A DNA stretch of 64,000 bases from Saposhnikovia divaricata (Eukaryota; Streptophyta; Magnoliopsida; Apiales; Apiaceae), in NCBI GenBank assembly GCA_036435485.1, contig CM071596.1, forward strand, positions 62,669,001 through 62,733,000, in the 5' to 3' direction. This document shows positions 1 to 12,500 of this stretch, in pieces (within the stretch, counting starts at the first letter, position 1; each line of letters starts with the position of its first letter). Made by a program: the position numbers and the translations under genes. A model generated the notes under the pieces. That model saw only the letters and a program-made list of their open reading frames with translations, ran no database searches and had not been told where the DNA came from.

Positions 1-480
1 GCCCAATTGGGTATCTATTATCTATAAATATTTGATTTTGTTTTAAATCTCTATTGATTACTGAGTTTGTTTGAAAGTTTAATTTCTGCTCTAAGCCTCT
101 ACATTTAGTTGGCTGAGGGTTCTCTTTTTGAATATGTGAAATTTTCAATTTTGTTAACAGAGTATTTGGTTTGAAATTGGTATTTATTGGAAGAATTTAT
201 TTTGGGAAAAAAATGAGGCTGATCAAATTTGTAGCAGAGCTACACAAGGCCAGTGGCTGTGCAATGTGATTATCCAGAGTTCCTGACTTTAGCTTTCTTA
301 CTTCTCTGCATTCTTTAATTCTTGTGAGTCTTTAATTTCCTTTTACTGCTCATTTTTAACATATTGCTATTTGTTTGTATGAACTATATAATGCAAATAT
401 TATATTGTTATGTTTGTTTGGTTCAATTTATTATAGGAAAATAGATAAATATTTGTGAACTTGAGTGAATCATCTTGTAA

Positions 481-2189
481 AGGGACGACAATCTTCGAAA
501 AAGTGAACATGAACGAATAATTAAACGACTTGAGTCGGGAGAAATTAGTAGCGGGTGGGGCAAGAATCAAGAGAAAGGATTAGCAAGACCTTGTGACACT
601 AGATGGGGATCCCACCACATCACTTTACTACGCCTACACTCATTATGGCCTTCGGTGATTAAAGTGCTTGAAAATTTGTTTGATGATGGAAGTAATAATG
701 ATACACGAGGTATGGCTAAGACCTTGTTGATTAGGATGTAAAGCTTGATGAAACACATACTTGGCTATACAAATGATTTGTCAAAGTTGCTACAACAAAG
801 AGATCAGGTTATTTAAAATAATATACAAATAAATAAAATTAAACAATTATGTCAAAAAAAGACTAGAATAAAAAAAGATGTTAGATAATATATGATATAA
901 GATTAATAGATCGAAATATAGGCAACCTAAGTTGATTGAATATTTTATAAAATAATTAAACAACTAAATCCTAGATAATAATTAAAATATACCACTATCA
1001 AAACAAACAAAAATAAAAAAGGTGAATCTACTTCAAAAAAATTTATGTATAAACCTGATTTAAGAATAAAAAAATTCAAATATAGGATATCACACGTAAT
1101 ACCTAACAAAATTAAAAGTGTGTTATTTTCTACTTTTTATTAAAAAATTATCGCATGTGGTATTAGAACCTACCCAACTAGAGTACATTAATAAGTTTGT
1201 TTATAGGTTTCACATCCAAGCTATGCATTTGATTGTGAATGTGAAAGAACGAATGCAAAACTTTCGAGAGAGCGGATGGAAAATATTTTTGAAGGAAGTT
1301 GACTCCTTTTGTGTGTCAAATAATATTGATGTTCTCAACATGGATGATATCATAAAGTCTCGTTTCCGAATGAAGCGAGATGGACAAAGTATCACTAATT
1401 ATCATCATTATCAGGTTGAAGTTTTTTGTGAGGTAACTAATCTAGTTTTATTTTACTTTCAATCTAGTCAAGCTTGATTCATTATCTCGTTATCTCTCTA
1501 TTTCTCTTATAGCTTTGTCTCTTTCTCCTTTCTAATGAACTAGGTTGTTGATTTAATTTCCTAAGAATTGGATGCTCATTTTCCGGAAGTTAGCACCGAC
1601 TTACTTCTTTCCGTAGCATGTCTTGATCCGCGAAACTCAGATTCTAACTTTAATATTGATAAGTTAGTACACCTTGCTGAACTTTATCAGGAAGATTTTT
1701 CATGGACCGAGGTTTTGATGCTTCGAACATAGCTTGACATGTATATTTATGATGTGATAAGGGCAAAAGAATTTACTGAAATTGAAGATTTCGGAAGTCT
1801 TACAAAGAAGATGGTTGCAACTGGGAAAGCTCAAACATATCCATTGGTGTACCGCTTAATTGAACTTGCCTTGCTACTTGCCGTTGCCACTGCTTTCGTT
1901 GAGAGTCTTTTCAGCAATGAATATTATTAAGATGGATTTGCGAAATCGAATGGGAGACGAGTGGATGAATGATAGTTTGGTAGTATATATTGAGAAGGAA
2001 GTATTTGCAAAAATTGAAAATGATGTGATTTTACATCATTTCAAAACCTGTCTTCTCGTAGGATTCAATTATCCCCTTCTAACAGAAAATAATCAAGTAT
2101 TTGAAATTTGTCGAATTGGCTATTATGCATCAAGTTATTTGTTTGAATTTCAAAACAATTTCTTTTTAAGTGATGCCCCCTTTTTATGA
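481..2189 (+). pseudogene. Decayed hAT-type (TTF/zf-MYM-type zinc finger, HAT-dimerisation) transposase
   Basis: Broken plus-strand reading frames match, in order, the middle and C-terminal parts of plant TTF/zf-MYM proteins with a hAT dimerisation domain. Near 481-740 there is a stretch with PCDTRWGSHH, typical of the DTRWGSH motif of these transposases. At 1118-1477 there is a segment with VKERMQNFRESGW and NMDDI. From 1739 to about 2050 the hAT C-terminus appears (YPLVYRLIELALLL, then in another frame SAMNIIK and RNRMGDEWMNDSLV). The pieces lie in different frames with stops between them, and the region 800-1110 is AT-rich filler. No zinc-finger N-terminus or terminal inverted repeats were found, so the true ends are unknown. 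It is a dead relic; the family assignment rests on recalled motifs. Confidence 0.75.
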
Positions 2190-3035
2190 AATCCTGCTTC
2201 CGCCACCGCTACCAAGATGAATTCCAAATTTAGCAGCAAACAAATAAACTTGTTTCTTGAACATATCATAAGGTCGGTCGCCATTATATAAGGAGGAGAG
2301 TATTAAACATGAGCACACAAAAGAAACATGGTATGACTAACATAAAAGACGGTTAGGGTAGGAAACTTGCCCAGGATTGACCGTATAACATTTATGCATG
2401 TAATCTTTAATAACCTTCAATGTTTCTACTTCTTCGGGCCTTTATATACTCTCACGCCTTATGAGTATATCAATCCTTTTACCAATATAGCAAAATTCTG
2501 GTTTAATATATATTCATACATCTCCGATATAACACCCTAAGATATATTCACATCTCTCTGAAATATGTCTCTGCTAATGCATGATACAAATAACAATCTA
2601 CTTGCCAAAGTTTTAACACAAACCTGATCGTCGTTTATGAGGCCCCCTGGAATTGTACAAAGCTCAGTAGCAATACTTTCGTACTTCTTCGCCCTCAACC
2701 TCTTCATCAAAAGTTCTTCTTGTAAAGCATCATCTAACCTTCTCCTTCATTAGCAGTTGCGTTTTTCATTAAGCAGCTCCTCTCCATGTATACTCTAATA
2801 GTGACATAATTTCTTTAACAATGTTCTGCCAAGCTTGAAATTTTCTAAATGAAACATATAGCAAATTTAAAGTTGTGTTGAGAGACTAGCGTGGTCGTGT
2901 TGCTCTTTAATTTGGCACGCACATGCAAGCTTGCATCTTTACACCATTATCCAAAAACAAGAAACTAACAAACCCATAGTTGTTTAATTCTATATAGCAG
3001 CTGATTATATAAATCCAGTTACTACATATACTCCA
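2190..3035. other. Intergenic, no gene recognised
   Basis: AT-rich sequence between the transposase relic and the MULE-like element. No open frame with family motifs, no RNA gene and no clear repeat was seen. Confidence 0.5.
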
Positions 3036-4313
3036 GGGTTAATTGGCTATTTCATAACTGAACTCGTGCTCAACTTGCAGTTGGGTAATCGAACTCAAAA
3101 TCTTGCAATTGGGCCAGTACACTAATATTTTATTGCGATTCAATCACTAAACACAAAATAACTTGCAACGCCGTAAACTCTCGTTGACTTTTAATGGAGG
3201 TTCGTTAATTTTGTACACATAAGCCGCCACATAGACTTTTCTCTCTCCTCACATTTGGCAAACCAGCTACCACATAGACCCTTTTAAAGTAAAAAGGGTA
3301 AATTCTTTTAAAAGTAAATAGTAAAAAATAAAAAGGAAATTTCAAGAACAGGAAGAACAATCCTTATCCTTTCCAGAATCCGGCCATTGCCGGCGACCGC
3401 AGCAAACTCCGACAACTTCATTTTCTGGCCACAACACAGCACGCATACACGGAAAACACTTGCCAATAAATAGATAACACCTACGTAGCAAAATACCACA
3501 AAATCAGTTCAAAACGACTACGAAACAGCAGTTCCGGTGAGCTTCAACAAGAACTCCGACGACAATCGTTCTTTACGAATCCCTAAACCAAATTAAGCAT
3601 TTTTGGTATTAAATCGAAGCTTAGTACACATACAAACTACTTATGCCAACCAATCTTACGAACAATCAACGATTAAGGTGAAAAATCGACTCAAAAATTT
3701 GGTAAAAACTTAGAATTCGTACATCACAAAATCGGAAACAAACGATGCAATTGAACACATAAAACAACTCCCTGGGATCCTATGAAGCTACACAAACCAT
3801 CAAAATCATCAAACAAAGCTTGAATCAAAAACCCCTAATTTCGATTAAGAACCTAATTATTCGAATTGATTAATCTTGCATTAGAATAGTGAAATTGACC
3901 ATACAATTGGACTCCTTGCATCCATATGAAGCTATACACATCAACAAATCATCTGAAAAATTACAGAAATGAAAAACCCTAATTTTGCAAATTAATAAGA
4001 AAAATCATAGAAATGGGTGGATGGTGAGGCTGATGTGGCTGCTGTGGAAAGAAATAAAAATGTAGTAAGAGTTTTTAAGAGTTTTAAAATAATTTAAGAA
4101 ATTTTAAAATAATTAGTTTTAAATTATTTAACACATATTTTTAACACATCAACACACCACGTCAATTTTCCGTCAAGGACATTACATGAAGTTGACGGTA
4201 GTTGGTCAATTGCAAGTTTTAGTTACTTTGATGAGTTGACTACAAGTTTTTTGAGTTCGATTACCCAACTGCAAGTTGAGCACGAGTTGAGTTATGAAAT
4301 AGCCAATTAACCC
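3036..4313. mobile_element. MULE-like non-autonomous DNA transposon with 53-bp TIRs
   Basis: The left end starts GGGTTAATTGGCTATTTCAT and the right end is its reverse complement. Over the outer 53 bases (3036-3088 and 4261-4313) I see one mismatch. A perfect 10-bp direct repeat, ATATACTCCA, flanks the element (3026-3035 and 4314-4323), the size expected for Mutator-like elements. The interior has no transposase. It includes a GC-richer part with a small minus-strand frame (3308-3499) and two imperfect copies of a segment containing ATGAAGCTA near 3780 and 3925, which could be captured host sequence; that is inference. The near-identical ends suggest a fairly recent insertion. Confidence 0.85.
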
Positions 4314-4382
4314 ATATACTCCATTCCAGTCATTTTGAGTATCTAACTCAACTTCTTTATATTAATGAGAATCTCACTAGAA

Positions 4383-4512
4383 ACATTAGAATATTAGAGC
4401 TTGTTCATTCTCTTTCCGGAGCATTAGAATATTAGAGCTTGTTCATTCTCTTTCCGGAGCCCCATAAAATATTATAACTTATTTTCAGATTGTTTTGCAG
4501 GTAAGGACATCA
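4383..4512 (+). repeat. 5' LTR, 3' part, of the copia element
   Basis: This stretch matches the end of the 3' LTR (8810-8908), including TTCATTCTCTTTCCGGAGC and the terminal GACATCA. It contains a 38-bp unit twice in tandem (about 4384-4421 and 4422-4459) where the 3' LTR has a single, differently rearranged copy. The outer part of the 5' LTR is not recognisable; the sequence between it and the MULE-like element (4314-4382) does not align with the 3' LTR by eye. Confidence 0.7.
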
Positions 4513-4513
4513 T

Positions 4514-4525
4514 TGGTATCAGAGC
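4514..4525 (+). other. Primer binding site (initiator tRNA-Met)
   Basis: TGGTATCAGAGC, the standard plant LTR-retrotransposon primer site complementary to the 3' end of initiator methionine tRNA, begins two bases after the CA that ends the 5' LTR. It fixes the element's orientation as plus strand. Confidence 0.9.
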
Positions 4526-5230
4526 ACGTTGGTATTCACACGCTACTGCTAAAATTGGTTTAGGCTGTTTTGAGTTCTGTTCACGTGTTCCCTGCCAACT
4601 TTTCTTTTGTGGGCTCATTATCTCAGGGAATTGTATCCACCTTATACCATTATAGTTTAATATTTGTTTATTTTATTTGTATTAGTTTTGTGTGCAACAC
4701 TTATTTGGTTTCTAGTACATGTTTTCATCAATATCTAGTTTTTTGTTAATCTAGCGTTTTTGGAGTAGTCCTGTTGCCTGCCTGCATGTTCCTTTTGTTT
4801 ACTGAATAAGTATTTTTTTTTTGTTTTTCCATTGTTTGGTGCCAATTTTTATGTTTATTGGTGTATTTTTTTTTTTTTGTCTATATTTTGATTCCACCTT
4901 GCCATATTTTTGATTTGATTTAGATTTTTGTCTTGCAGTGTGTCCATCAATTTTGGTTGATTCTTTTTGCGTATATATATTGCTTGTGTTGATCATTTTT
5001 TTTCTGACGATTGACTTTTGTGTTTTTGTCCCATTTATCTAGCATATTGGTTAGTTGTGAATTAGTGGATTGGTGCACATTTTTCTTTTGTTTTTTTTCC
5101 AGTCAATTTTAACCGTGTATTGCTCAAGTAGTTCCTTTGCAGGCTTTGTTGTTGCTTGCTTCGATCGTGACTGTTGGACTATATCTGTTTTATCCTCCTG
5201 ATTATTGTTAAGTAATTATTTTTTTTAATC
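4526..5230 (+). other. Copia leader without recognisable gag
   Basis: T-rich sequence of about 700 bases lies where gag is expected. No capsid-like frame and no CX2CX4HX4C zinc knuckle was found. Either gag was deleted and replaced or it has decayed beyond recognition. Confidence 0.55.
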
Positions 5231-8200
5231 ATGGATGATAAATTTATTATATGTGGACTAAGAACTATCGTTCAAAAAGAAGGTATTTTACTAGAGGAAA
5301 TTTCTAGTAGTGCTCGGAATAATGAGCGAGTGAAACATCGATTTGTTGGTATAGTTGAAAGTAATATTGGACATATGACCAACGATATAGATGGTTGGTG
5401 GATTGACTCGGGTGCGACCCATCACATTGCAAAAACTAAAAATGATTTAGTTGAGTTTGTAGAACTTAAAAAAGGGGAGCAAATAATTAATATGGGAAAT
5501 GGTACCGGCCTAGATGTGGAAGGACTTGGTACATATAAATTGGATCTTGGGAACAATGTATTGATTCTAAAAAATGTGTTATATGTTCCCGGAATAAGGC
5601 GTAATCTCATTTCTGTTCCCGTTTTGACTAAAAATGGTCTAGAAGTGCGATTTTTTGATAATAAATTTTTAATCGAAAAAGATAATGAAATGGTTGCTAT
5701 GGGCATGTATGAGCCCGAACATGGTTTGTTTCAGCTTCCGATTGTGACAAAAATTGAGAATAATGAAATTGGTACTTCTCATCGAATTTTGTCTAATAAT
5801 ACATCTATGTATGATTTATGGCATCAAAGATTGGGACATCCTGGAATTGATAAGATGGAACGTATTATTAAAGATAATTTGTTGCCTCGTATGGATATTA
5901 ACAAATCAGTATGTGAACATTGTGTAAAAGGAAAAATGACGAGAAAACCTTTTAAAGAAGGGGAAAGAGCTAAAGAGCTAAAGAGCTTTTGGGTTTGGTA
6001 CACTCGGATATATGTGGGCCGTTGAATTGTAAAACATATTGTAATAAAGAATATTTTATTACATTTATAGATGATTACTCCAAATATGCTCAAGTGTATC
6101 TTATATCACGAAAATCTGAAGCATTTGAGTGTTTTAGGAAATATAAGATTGAAGTTGAGAAACAACTTGGAACTGATATAAAAGTGTTGAGAACTGATAG
6201 AGGTGGAGAATATAGATCCACGGAATTTGACAATTATTGCAAAGAGAATGGAATAATAAGACACATGACTATGTCTTATACGCCACAACAGAATGGTGTG
6301 GCGGAAAGAAAAAATAGAACATTATTAAATGTTGTAAGATGTTTGTTGTCACATTCTGGATTGTCTAAAAGTTTTTGAGGAGATGCATTACTTACTGCAA
6401 ATTATATATTGAATAGAATTCCCACAAAGTCAGTTGAGTTAACACCTTACGAAATATGGACTGGAAGAAAATCAGATTTGAGTCTTATGAGAAAATGGGG
6501 ATGCATTGCACATGTAATAATCCCGTCTCAAAATAGAGACAAATTAGACTTCAAAACAGTGAAGCGTAATTTTATCGGTTACCCTGAAAATTCTAAGGGT
6601 TGTAAATTTTATAACAAAGAATTAGGAATAATTGAAAGCAGAGATGCTATTTTTATAGAAAATTCGAGGAACAAGAAAATGTGGTGGAGGACACACGTCC
6701 TCTAAATGTTGTTGATGAGGTTCCTCCAGAAAATATTGGTACGCATATGGAACAAGATCCAACTCAAAATAGTGAAACGGATCAAAATGCTAGTAATGAA
6801 CCAGTTGAAATGATTTGAAATAAAAGTTCAAGGGCTCCACCTGAGTGGATGAATGACTATTATGTATATAATAGTGAAGCATCTTGTTTTTCGGTAGATA
6901 TGGATGTAAGAGATCCTATTGATCCCACTACTTATTTAGAAGCGATGAGATCGCAAGAATCTGAATTATGGATGGACGCCATGAAAGATGAGATTGGGTC
7001 AATAGAAAAGAATCAAGTGTGGGAGTTGTGTGATCTACCTAAAGATAGAAAATCCATAGGTTGTAAATGGATTTTGAAACGGAAATATAAGGCTGATGGG
7101 TCTATTGATAAATTTAAAGCTCACCTAGTTGCAAAAGGTTTTACACAAAAACCGGGAATAGATTACCAGGAGACGTATTCTCCAATGGCAAAGTTTGCGT
7201 CAATAAGAATTATATTGGCCTTGGTAGCTTGTCTTGATTTAGAACTTTACCAAATGGATATAAAGACAGCTTTTCTTAACGGGGAGTTAGAAGAGGATAT
7301 ATACAGGGATCAACCTGCAGGATTTCAGGTTGAAGGACAAGAAGACAAAGTCTACAAGTTAAGAAAGTCAATATATGGACTATGGCAAGCATCTAGAGAT
7401 TGGAATCTCAAATTTCATGAGGTTGTAATTCAACTTGGTTTTGACAAGAATAAATTAGACAATTGTGTGTATACTTTGAAAAGTGGGAGTTCATTTGCAA
7501 TATTATCAGTATATGTGGATGATATATTGTTAGCGGGAAATGACAAAGATATGTTGAATAATATCAAATTAGAACTTAGTAGTAAATTTGAGATGAAAGA
7601 TATGGGTGAAGCTTCATATGTTCTTGGTATCCAGATTATAAGAGATAGAAGGAATAGAACATTGAGTTTGAATCAAGAAAGATATCTACGTAAAGTGCTT
7701 AATCGTTTTGGGATGCAGAATTGTAGTCCGGCACCAACCCCATTAGTAATGGGGAAACGATTAACACGTAGTAAAAACTTAGAACAGGGACAAGAACCAC
7801 TGAATGTACCATATGCGCAAGCAGTCGGAAGTTTGATGTATGCAATGTTGTGTACTCGACCTGACTTGGCATATTCAGTAAGTCTAGTAAGTAGATACCA
7901 AAGCAATCCTAATCAAGCCCATTGGAAGGCTGTGAAGAGGATAATGAAGTATTTGAAGCGTACGTTGCACCACAAATTGGTCTATCACGCAAAAAAGCCT
8001 GAAATTATTGGTTATTCCGATTCAGATCTCGGAGGTGATAAAGATGATGGAAAATCGACTTCGGGATACTTGTTTATATTTGGTGGAGCCGCCGTAAGTT
8101 GGGGAAGTAAGAAATAGGGATGTGTTGCAAGATACACACAAGAAGCTGAATATGTAGCTTGTAGCATGGCTGCTACTCATGCTGTTTGGATAAGACGGTT

Positions 8201-8477
8201 TTTACTTGAGTTAAATCTAAATCTAATAGATGGACCTATTGAGATTTATTGTGACAATACATCGGCTATTGATTTGATTTATAGTGGTGCAAATAGTTCG
8301 AGAGGACAACATATTGATATACAATATCACTATATTCATGATGTTGTAGTTGAAAAGAAAGAAGTGAAAGTGACACATATTCCTACTTGTGATATGATTG
8401 CGGATCCTTTAACCAAAGGCATTCTTGCGGAAACATTCGTCAAACATGTTGGTTTGATGGGGCTAAGAAACATTTAA
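5231..8477 (+). pseudogene. Ty1/copia pol (protease-integrase-RT-RNase H), frameshifted
   Basis: Polyprotein of a Tnt1/Tork-like Ty1/copia element, broken into several frames. 5231-6025 carries the aspartic protease motif WWIDSGATHH and the GAG-pre-integrase region (LWHQRLGHPG, CEHCVKGK). After a frameshift near 5989-6025, 5989-6378 carries the integrase core (HSDICGP, FIDDYS, LRTDRGGEY, NGVAERKNRT). A TGA at 6379 sits where the family has tryptophan (F-W-G-D/E-A). 6409-6705 continues the integrase C-terminus, then another shift occurs. 6849-8117 is reverse transcriptase with the catalytic YVDDILLAG and the start of RNase H (GYSDSDLGG); a TAG at 8115-8117 interrupts the region where KQGC is usual. 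8166-8477 completes RNase H (EIYCDNTSAI, ADPLTKG). At least two shifts and several stops make it non-autonomous. Confidence 0.93.
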
Positions 8478-8572
8478 GTCGTGGTGATGAAAGTGTTGCT
8501 CTAACATATAATGAGATCATATGTAAGCTCTACAAATGTGGGAGTAGTGTAAATTATTTAAAAATGAAGTCA

Positions 8573-8581
8573 AGTGGGAGA
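8573..8581 (+). other. Polypurine tract of the copia element
   Basis: AGTGGGAGA directly precedes the TG that starts the 3' LTR, the usual place and form of the plus-strand priming site in Ty1/copia elements. Confidence 0.8.
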
Positions 8582-8908
8582 TGTTAGTTGATTTGCATTT
8601 TTTAAATGTAAAATAGAATTAATATATGTGGGAGTTACATATATTTATTTATTTTGTGAGTAATGATAACAAGAGTTACAAATTATGATATCAATGATAT
8701 TGATTAGAGAATAAATATTTTTAAGGCAGTTACATTTTATGGGGTGGAGGCATGAGAGGTTTAGTCTATACATACAGGGTAATATACTAATATCCTACAA
8801 GAAAAAGCATTAGAATATTAGAGAATATTAGAGATTGTTCATTCTCTTTCCGGAGCTCATTAAAATATTATAACTTATTTTCGGATTGTTTCGCGGGTGA
8901 AGACATCA
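8582..8908 (+). repeat. 3' LTR of the copia element
   Basis: About 327 bp beginning TGTTAG after the polypurine tract and ending GACATCA. Its last 100 bases match the 5' LTR remnant. Only the 3' part aligns with the 5' side, so age cannot be estimated reliably from LTR divergence. Confidence 0.85.
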
Positions 8909-9143
8909 AAAACAAGTCGAATAACATGAACTTTATATCACATTCTAACATAATCAAAACAACAAAACAAACAAACAGGTGCACGAAATGAAACCTTTAT
9001 CTAATCAACTATATATTATCATGCTTTATTTTATTCTAATTAAAATTTGATATGCCATTATAAATTTATTGAACATAAATAAAAGAATTATATGAAACAA
9101 TAAAGAAAACCCGCACCTGCGATTATAAGCTTGTAACTATATA

Positions 9144-9388
9144 CTCCCTCTGTCCCCCTTGGTTCTTTACCTATTGGGGAATTCTGACACAGATTTTAAG
9201 GTGCATTTTGTGAATAGTTTCATAACTTATTTTTAAAATTTTCTTCTTTTTTATAAAATAGAATTGTTCTATTTTTATATAAAAAAATAAAATTTTAAAA
9301 ATAAGTTATGAAACTATATTTTTTAGTAGCCTTAAAATAGTATCAAACAGTGAAAAAAATCGTAAATAAAATGAGGGGGAAGAGGGAG
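9144..9388. mobile_element. Stowaway-type MITE
   Basis: The ends read CTCCCTCTGTCCCCC and, inverted, GGGGGAAGAGGGAG, the classic Stowaway signature, flanked by TA on both sides. The interior has a further inverted repeat (ATAACTTATTTTTAAAATTT and its complement), so the transcript would fold into a long hairpin. It lies about 210 bp downstream of the NRAMP stop codon. Confidence 0.85.
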
Positions 9389-9599
9389 TATTAAACATTG
9401 CAGTCTTAACAAATTATTGCAGTTAAAACATGAAGTATGAGTGTATGACTTTAATATTAATCTAATTTTTGTAAGATTAACAAGATTCATTACGATGGAA
9501 CTATTAAACACACATTTAAGTATTACACAAATCTCTCACCAAGAAAGATCAAATGAAGTAACAAAACTCTCAGACCTTCAACAATATCAAGTTTGAGCT

Positions 9600-12500
9600 C
9601 TATTTGGGCAGTGGAATGTCAGCAAGATCCTCTCTGTATGGAATAGCATGTTCCAATTCAAAAACATCGTTCGATTCAGCAGTCTTTGTAGTATCGATGA
9701 ACGTAGTGGTGGTATCTTTTCGGAACATGAGGTAGATCACAGAAACAATGTAGATGGCAATGAAAGGGAAAACTACGATTCCTATGAATACATTTGCAAC
9801 TTTTGGTAAGCTATTGTCAGTTATCCAACCTACAAAAGCTGTGATCAAGTAGTATATGTTGATGCCAATGATTCCGAGTCCTAGTGCCCATGAAAAAACA
9901 ATTATCTGCATGCAAGAATTGATTGTGAGGTTTTCAGCTGGGAATTCTGTATTAAAACAATCTAAATGCATTTTCAAGGTCGTCTCATGAACCAAACTTG
10001 AACTCTAGATTAAATTTAAATGACTAAATCTCGTTCATTTTTATTTATAAAAAATAAATTCTTACTGTTTAAGACCTAGTATATCTGGGGTCCTAAGAAA
10101 AAAAATTTGGCCGAATAGTAGAACCGCCATGTTGCCCGTAAGAACTTACGTATATCGAATTTATGTGAGGTCCCATCTTCAAATTGCTGCTGCTGAATTT
10201 AAGCAGAGGGATAAGAGCGAAGGGAAGTTCAAATGACAATATCATCTGCAAAGGATAAGCAGATTGTCAGCTGAAAACAGTAGAAAATTGTGACTTAGAA
10301 CTACAGCATACTGTGGAATTTAATGGTTTACTATTGGTGTTAGGACACTAACCGATGCAATGATAATCAGGCGACCAGCTCCTGATGCTCCCCCAATGAT
10401 TGAAACGATAAGACTTGGTGTGATTGCAATTAGCCTAGTCACCAGGTTTCTAATCCATGTCTTCATCTTTAGATCAATGAACCCCTAATTAGATTAAAAC
10501 AGCAAAGTCACTGTGAGTTGCTTACTGAAATCCAAGTGAAAACGTTTAAATCAAGAGTACCATAATGATACTGAAATTCCAAACCTGCATAATGTATTGT
10601 CCAGCATAAGTTCCTGTGATGGTGGAACTCTGACCCGAAGCTAGTAAAGCAATTGCGTATACAGTAGAACTTGATTTTCCCAACACATTCTGGTAAGTAA
10701 AAATATACACAAACAATTTTTTTTGTTAGACTAGGCTCTTGTTTATGATGTTAAAACGATCAACCACTGTACACGTACGACAAAAAGTAATATAAACCTT
10801 GAGAAGGAAAGAGGCGGAATTAAGAGTTATATCATCACATCTGTCTAGATTATCCTTTGACATATTTGGTGAATTGCAAACTGAACCAGTGACAGAAATG
10901 ACTGCAACATTGATTAGAAATGCTACGAACAAAGCAAATCCGCTCTCTATTAAAAAGTATCTGCAAGCATCCTGCAATAATAAATAAAAAACGGTTGGTC
11001 AAGTCAGATGCACTAAAAAATCCGATTCAAATATACCTATGTTAATGTAATTTTGGTGCTTACATTAATGCCCCGGACAGAGTTTGGTATCTTTCTGGAG
11101 AGCACAAGAGCTGAATGAAGAAACAAGTTGTGCCTGTTCATGTAGAATATTAGGGTCACATTAGCCTATGTTTGTTTGCTAAAATAATGTTAGATTACTA
11201 ATAAATGAAAATTATAATAAAATTTCTTACGGCATAACAAGAGCTCCAAGTAGAGCAATGGCATCACTGGTTGCACCTTGACCAGAAAGCTTAGGAATAA
11301 ACATTCCCTTGAGCACATCTTGTGCAGGAGGCTTCACATAGCTCAGTTCTCCGAAAAAACAAGCAGCCATAACAAACACTAAGATGGATATCAACAACTC
11401 AAGCTTCCTCACCTGCATGACATAAATACATATAATCCAGTTTAAGGAATCATACCTTATACATGTGATCTTTTTGCCTTTTCCATTATAAATTTATACA
11501 TGTGAAGAGAATATATATTGAGTAGTGGCAATGTTTTTCCCAAAGTCTTGGAATTTGTTAGGACTGGGGACCATCTCAGGCCAATACTCCCTATGCTAAA
11601 TAGATTGATCCTTTGAAATAGATTAAGAAATTACCCCATATCTTTGAAGGCCAAGAAGTAAGAGGGTACTGCAACCAGTGCAGAGAACTCCAACCCAAAC
11701 TGGTATATTGAACAATATGTTCAGGGCAAATGCTGTCCCAATCACTGCCATTAAAAAAGAGAGTAGATTAGTTTCGTTGTTATACCCTCTAGGCTCTAGC
11801 TTAAAGAAACTAATATACGATGTGTGTGTGAGCATGTACAAGACTGTTAATATTGCAAGACAATTATAAAAGCCATGCCTTCAGGAATATCTGCAGCAAT
11901 GACAGCAAGTTCTGCTAATAACCATAGGCAATATTTCACGAAAAAAGGGTACTCTGCTTTGCACAGTTCTGCTAAATGTTTGCCTGTAAAATTTATAGAA
12001 AACTTTTATGTTAGCGCTGTCCAAAACTATGCACTTTGATCTGTTCTGTAAAAATAAGACCTTGCAGATCTAAAGGCCTTGTCTAAATATCAATGCGTAT
12101 TACCTGTGGTGACTCCAAGATTAGCGGCAAGGGACTGTATAATGAGTGCAAAAATCAGACCAATGAGAATGACCCACAGCAGCTGCAAGCATGGAAACCG
12201 TTAGTGCTAGTCCGTGTAGGTCAATATATGGAAATCATAGATACTAATCAGTCAGTGCAGGTGGTGCTTGACGCAACAGTTAAGTGTTTGGAAAAGGCCT
12301 CTTCTTGAAAATAAGGGTAAGGTTACATATATTGAGACCTTGTTGGGCTTTTATTGTTACTAGTCAGTACATATTTCTATTGTATAATTATAATATCGAA
12401 GACTGTTTCTATGCTGTCCAGTTTCTACTGAATGTTGTTTCGGTAGTATATGATCAGTGCGCCTGTCTAAATATTGTAGGTTCATCAAGCACCACTACTG

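Noticed and set aside
3308..3499. Minus-strand 63-residue frame in the MULE-like element
   Set aside because: Too short and without recognised motif to be called a gene; kept only as a hint of captured sequence.
5231..8477. Copia pol as an active gene
   Set aside because: At least two frameshifts and several in-frame stops interrupt domains that are continuous in the family.
10799..11869. Plus-strand frames opposite the NRAMP exons
   Set aside because: They are antisense shadows of exons 6 and 9, which match a known protein family on the minus strand.
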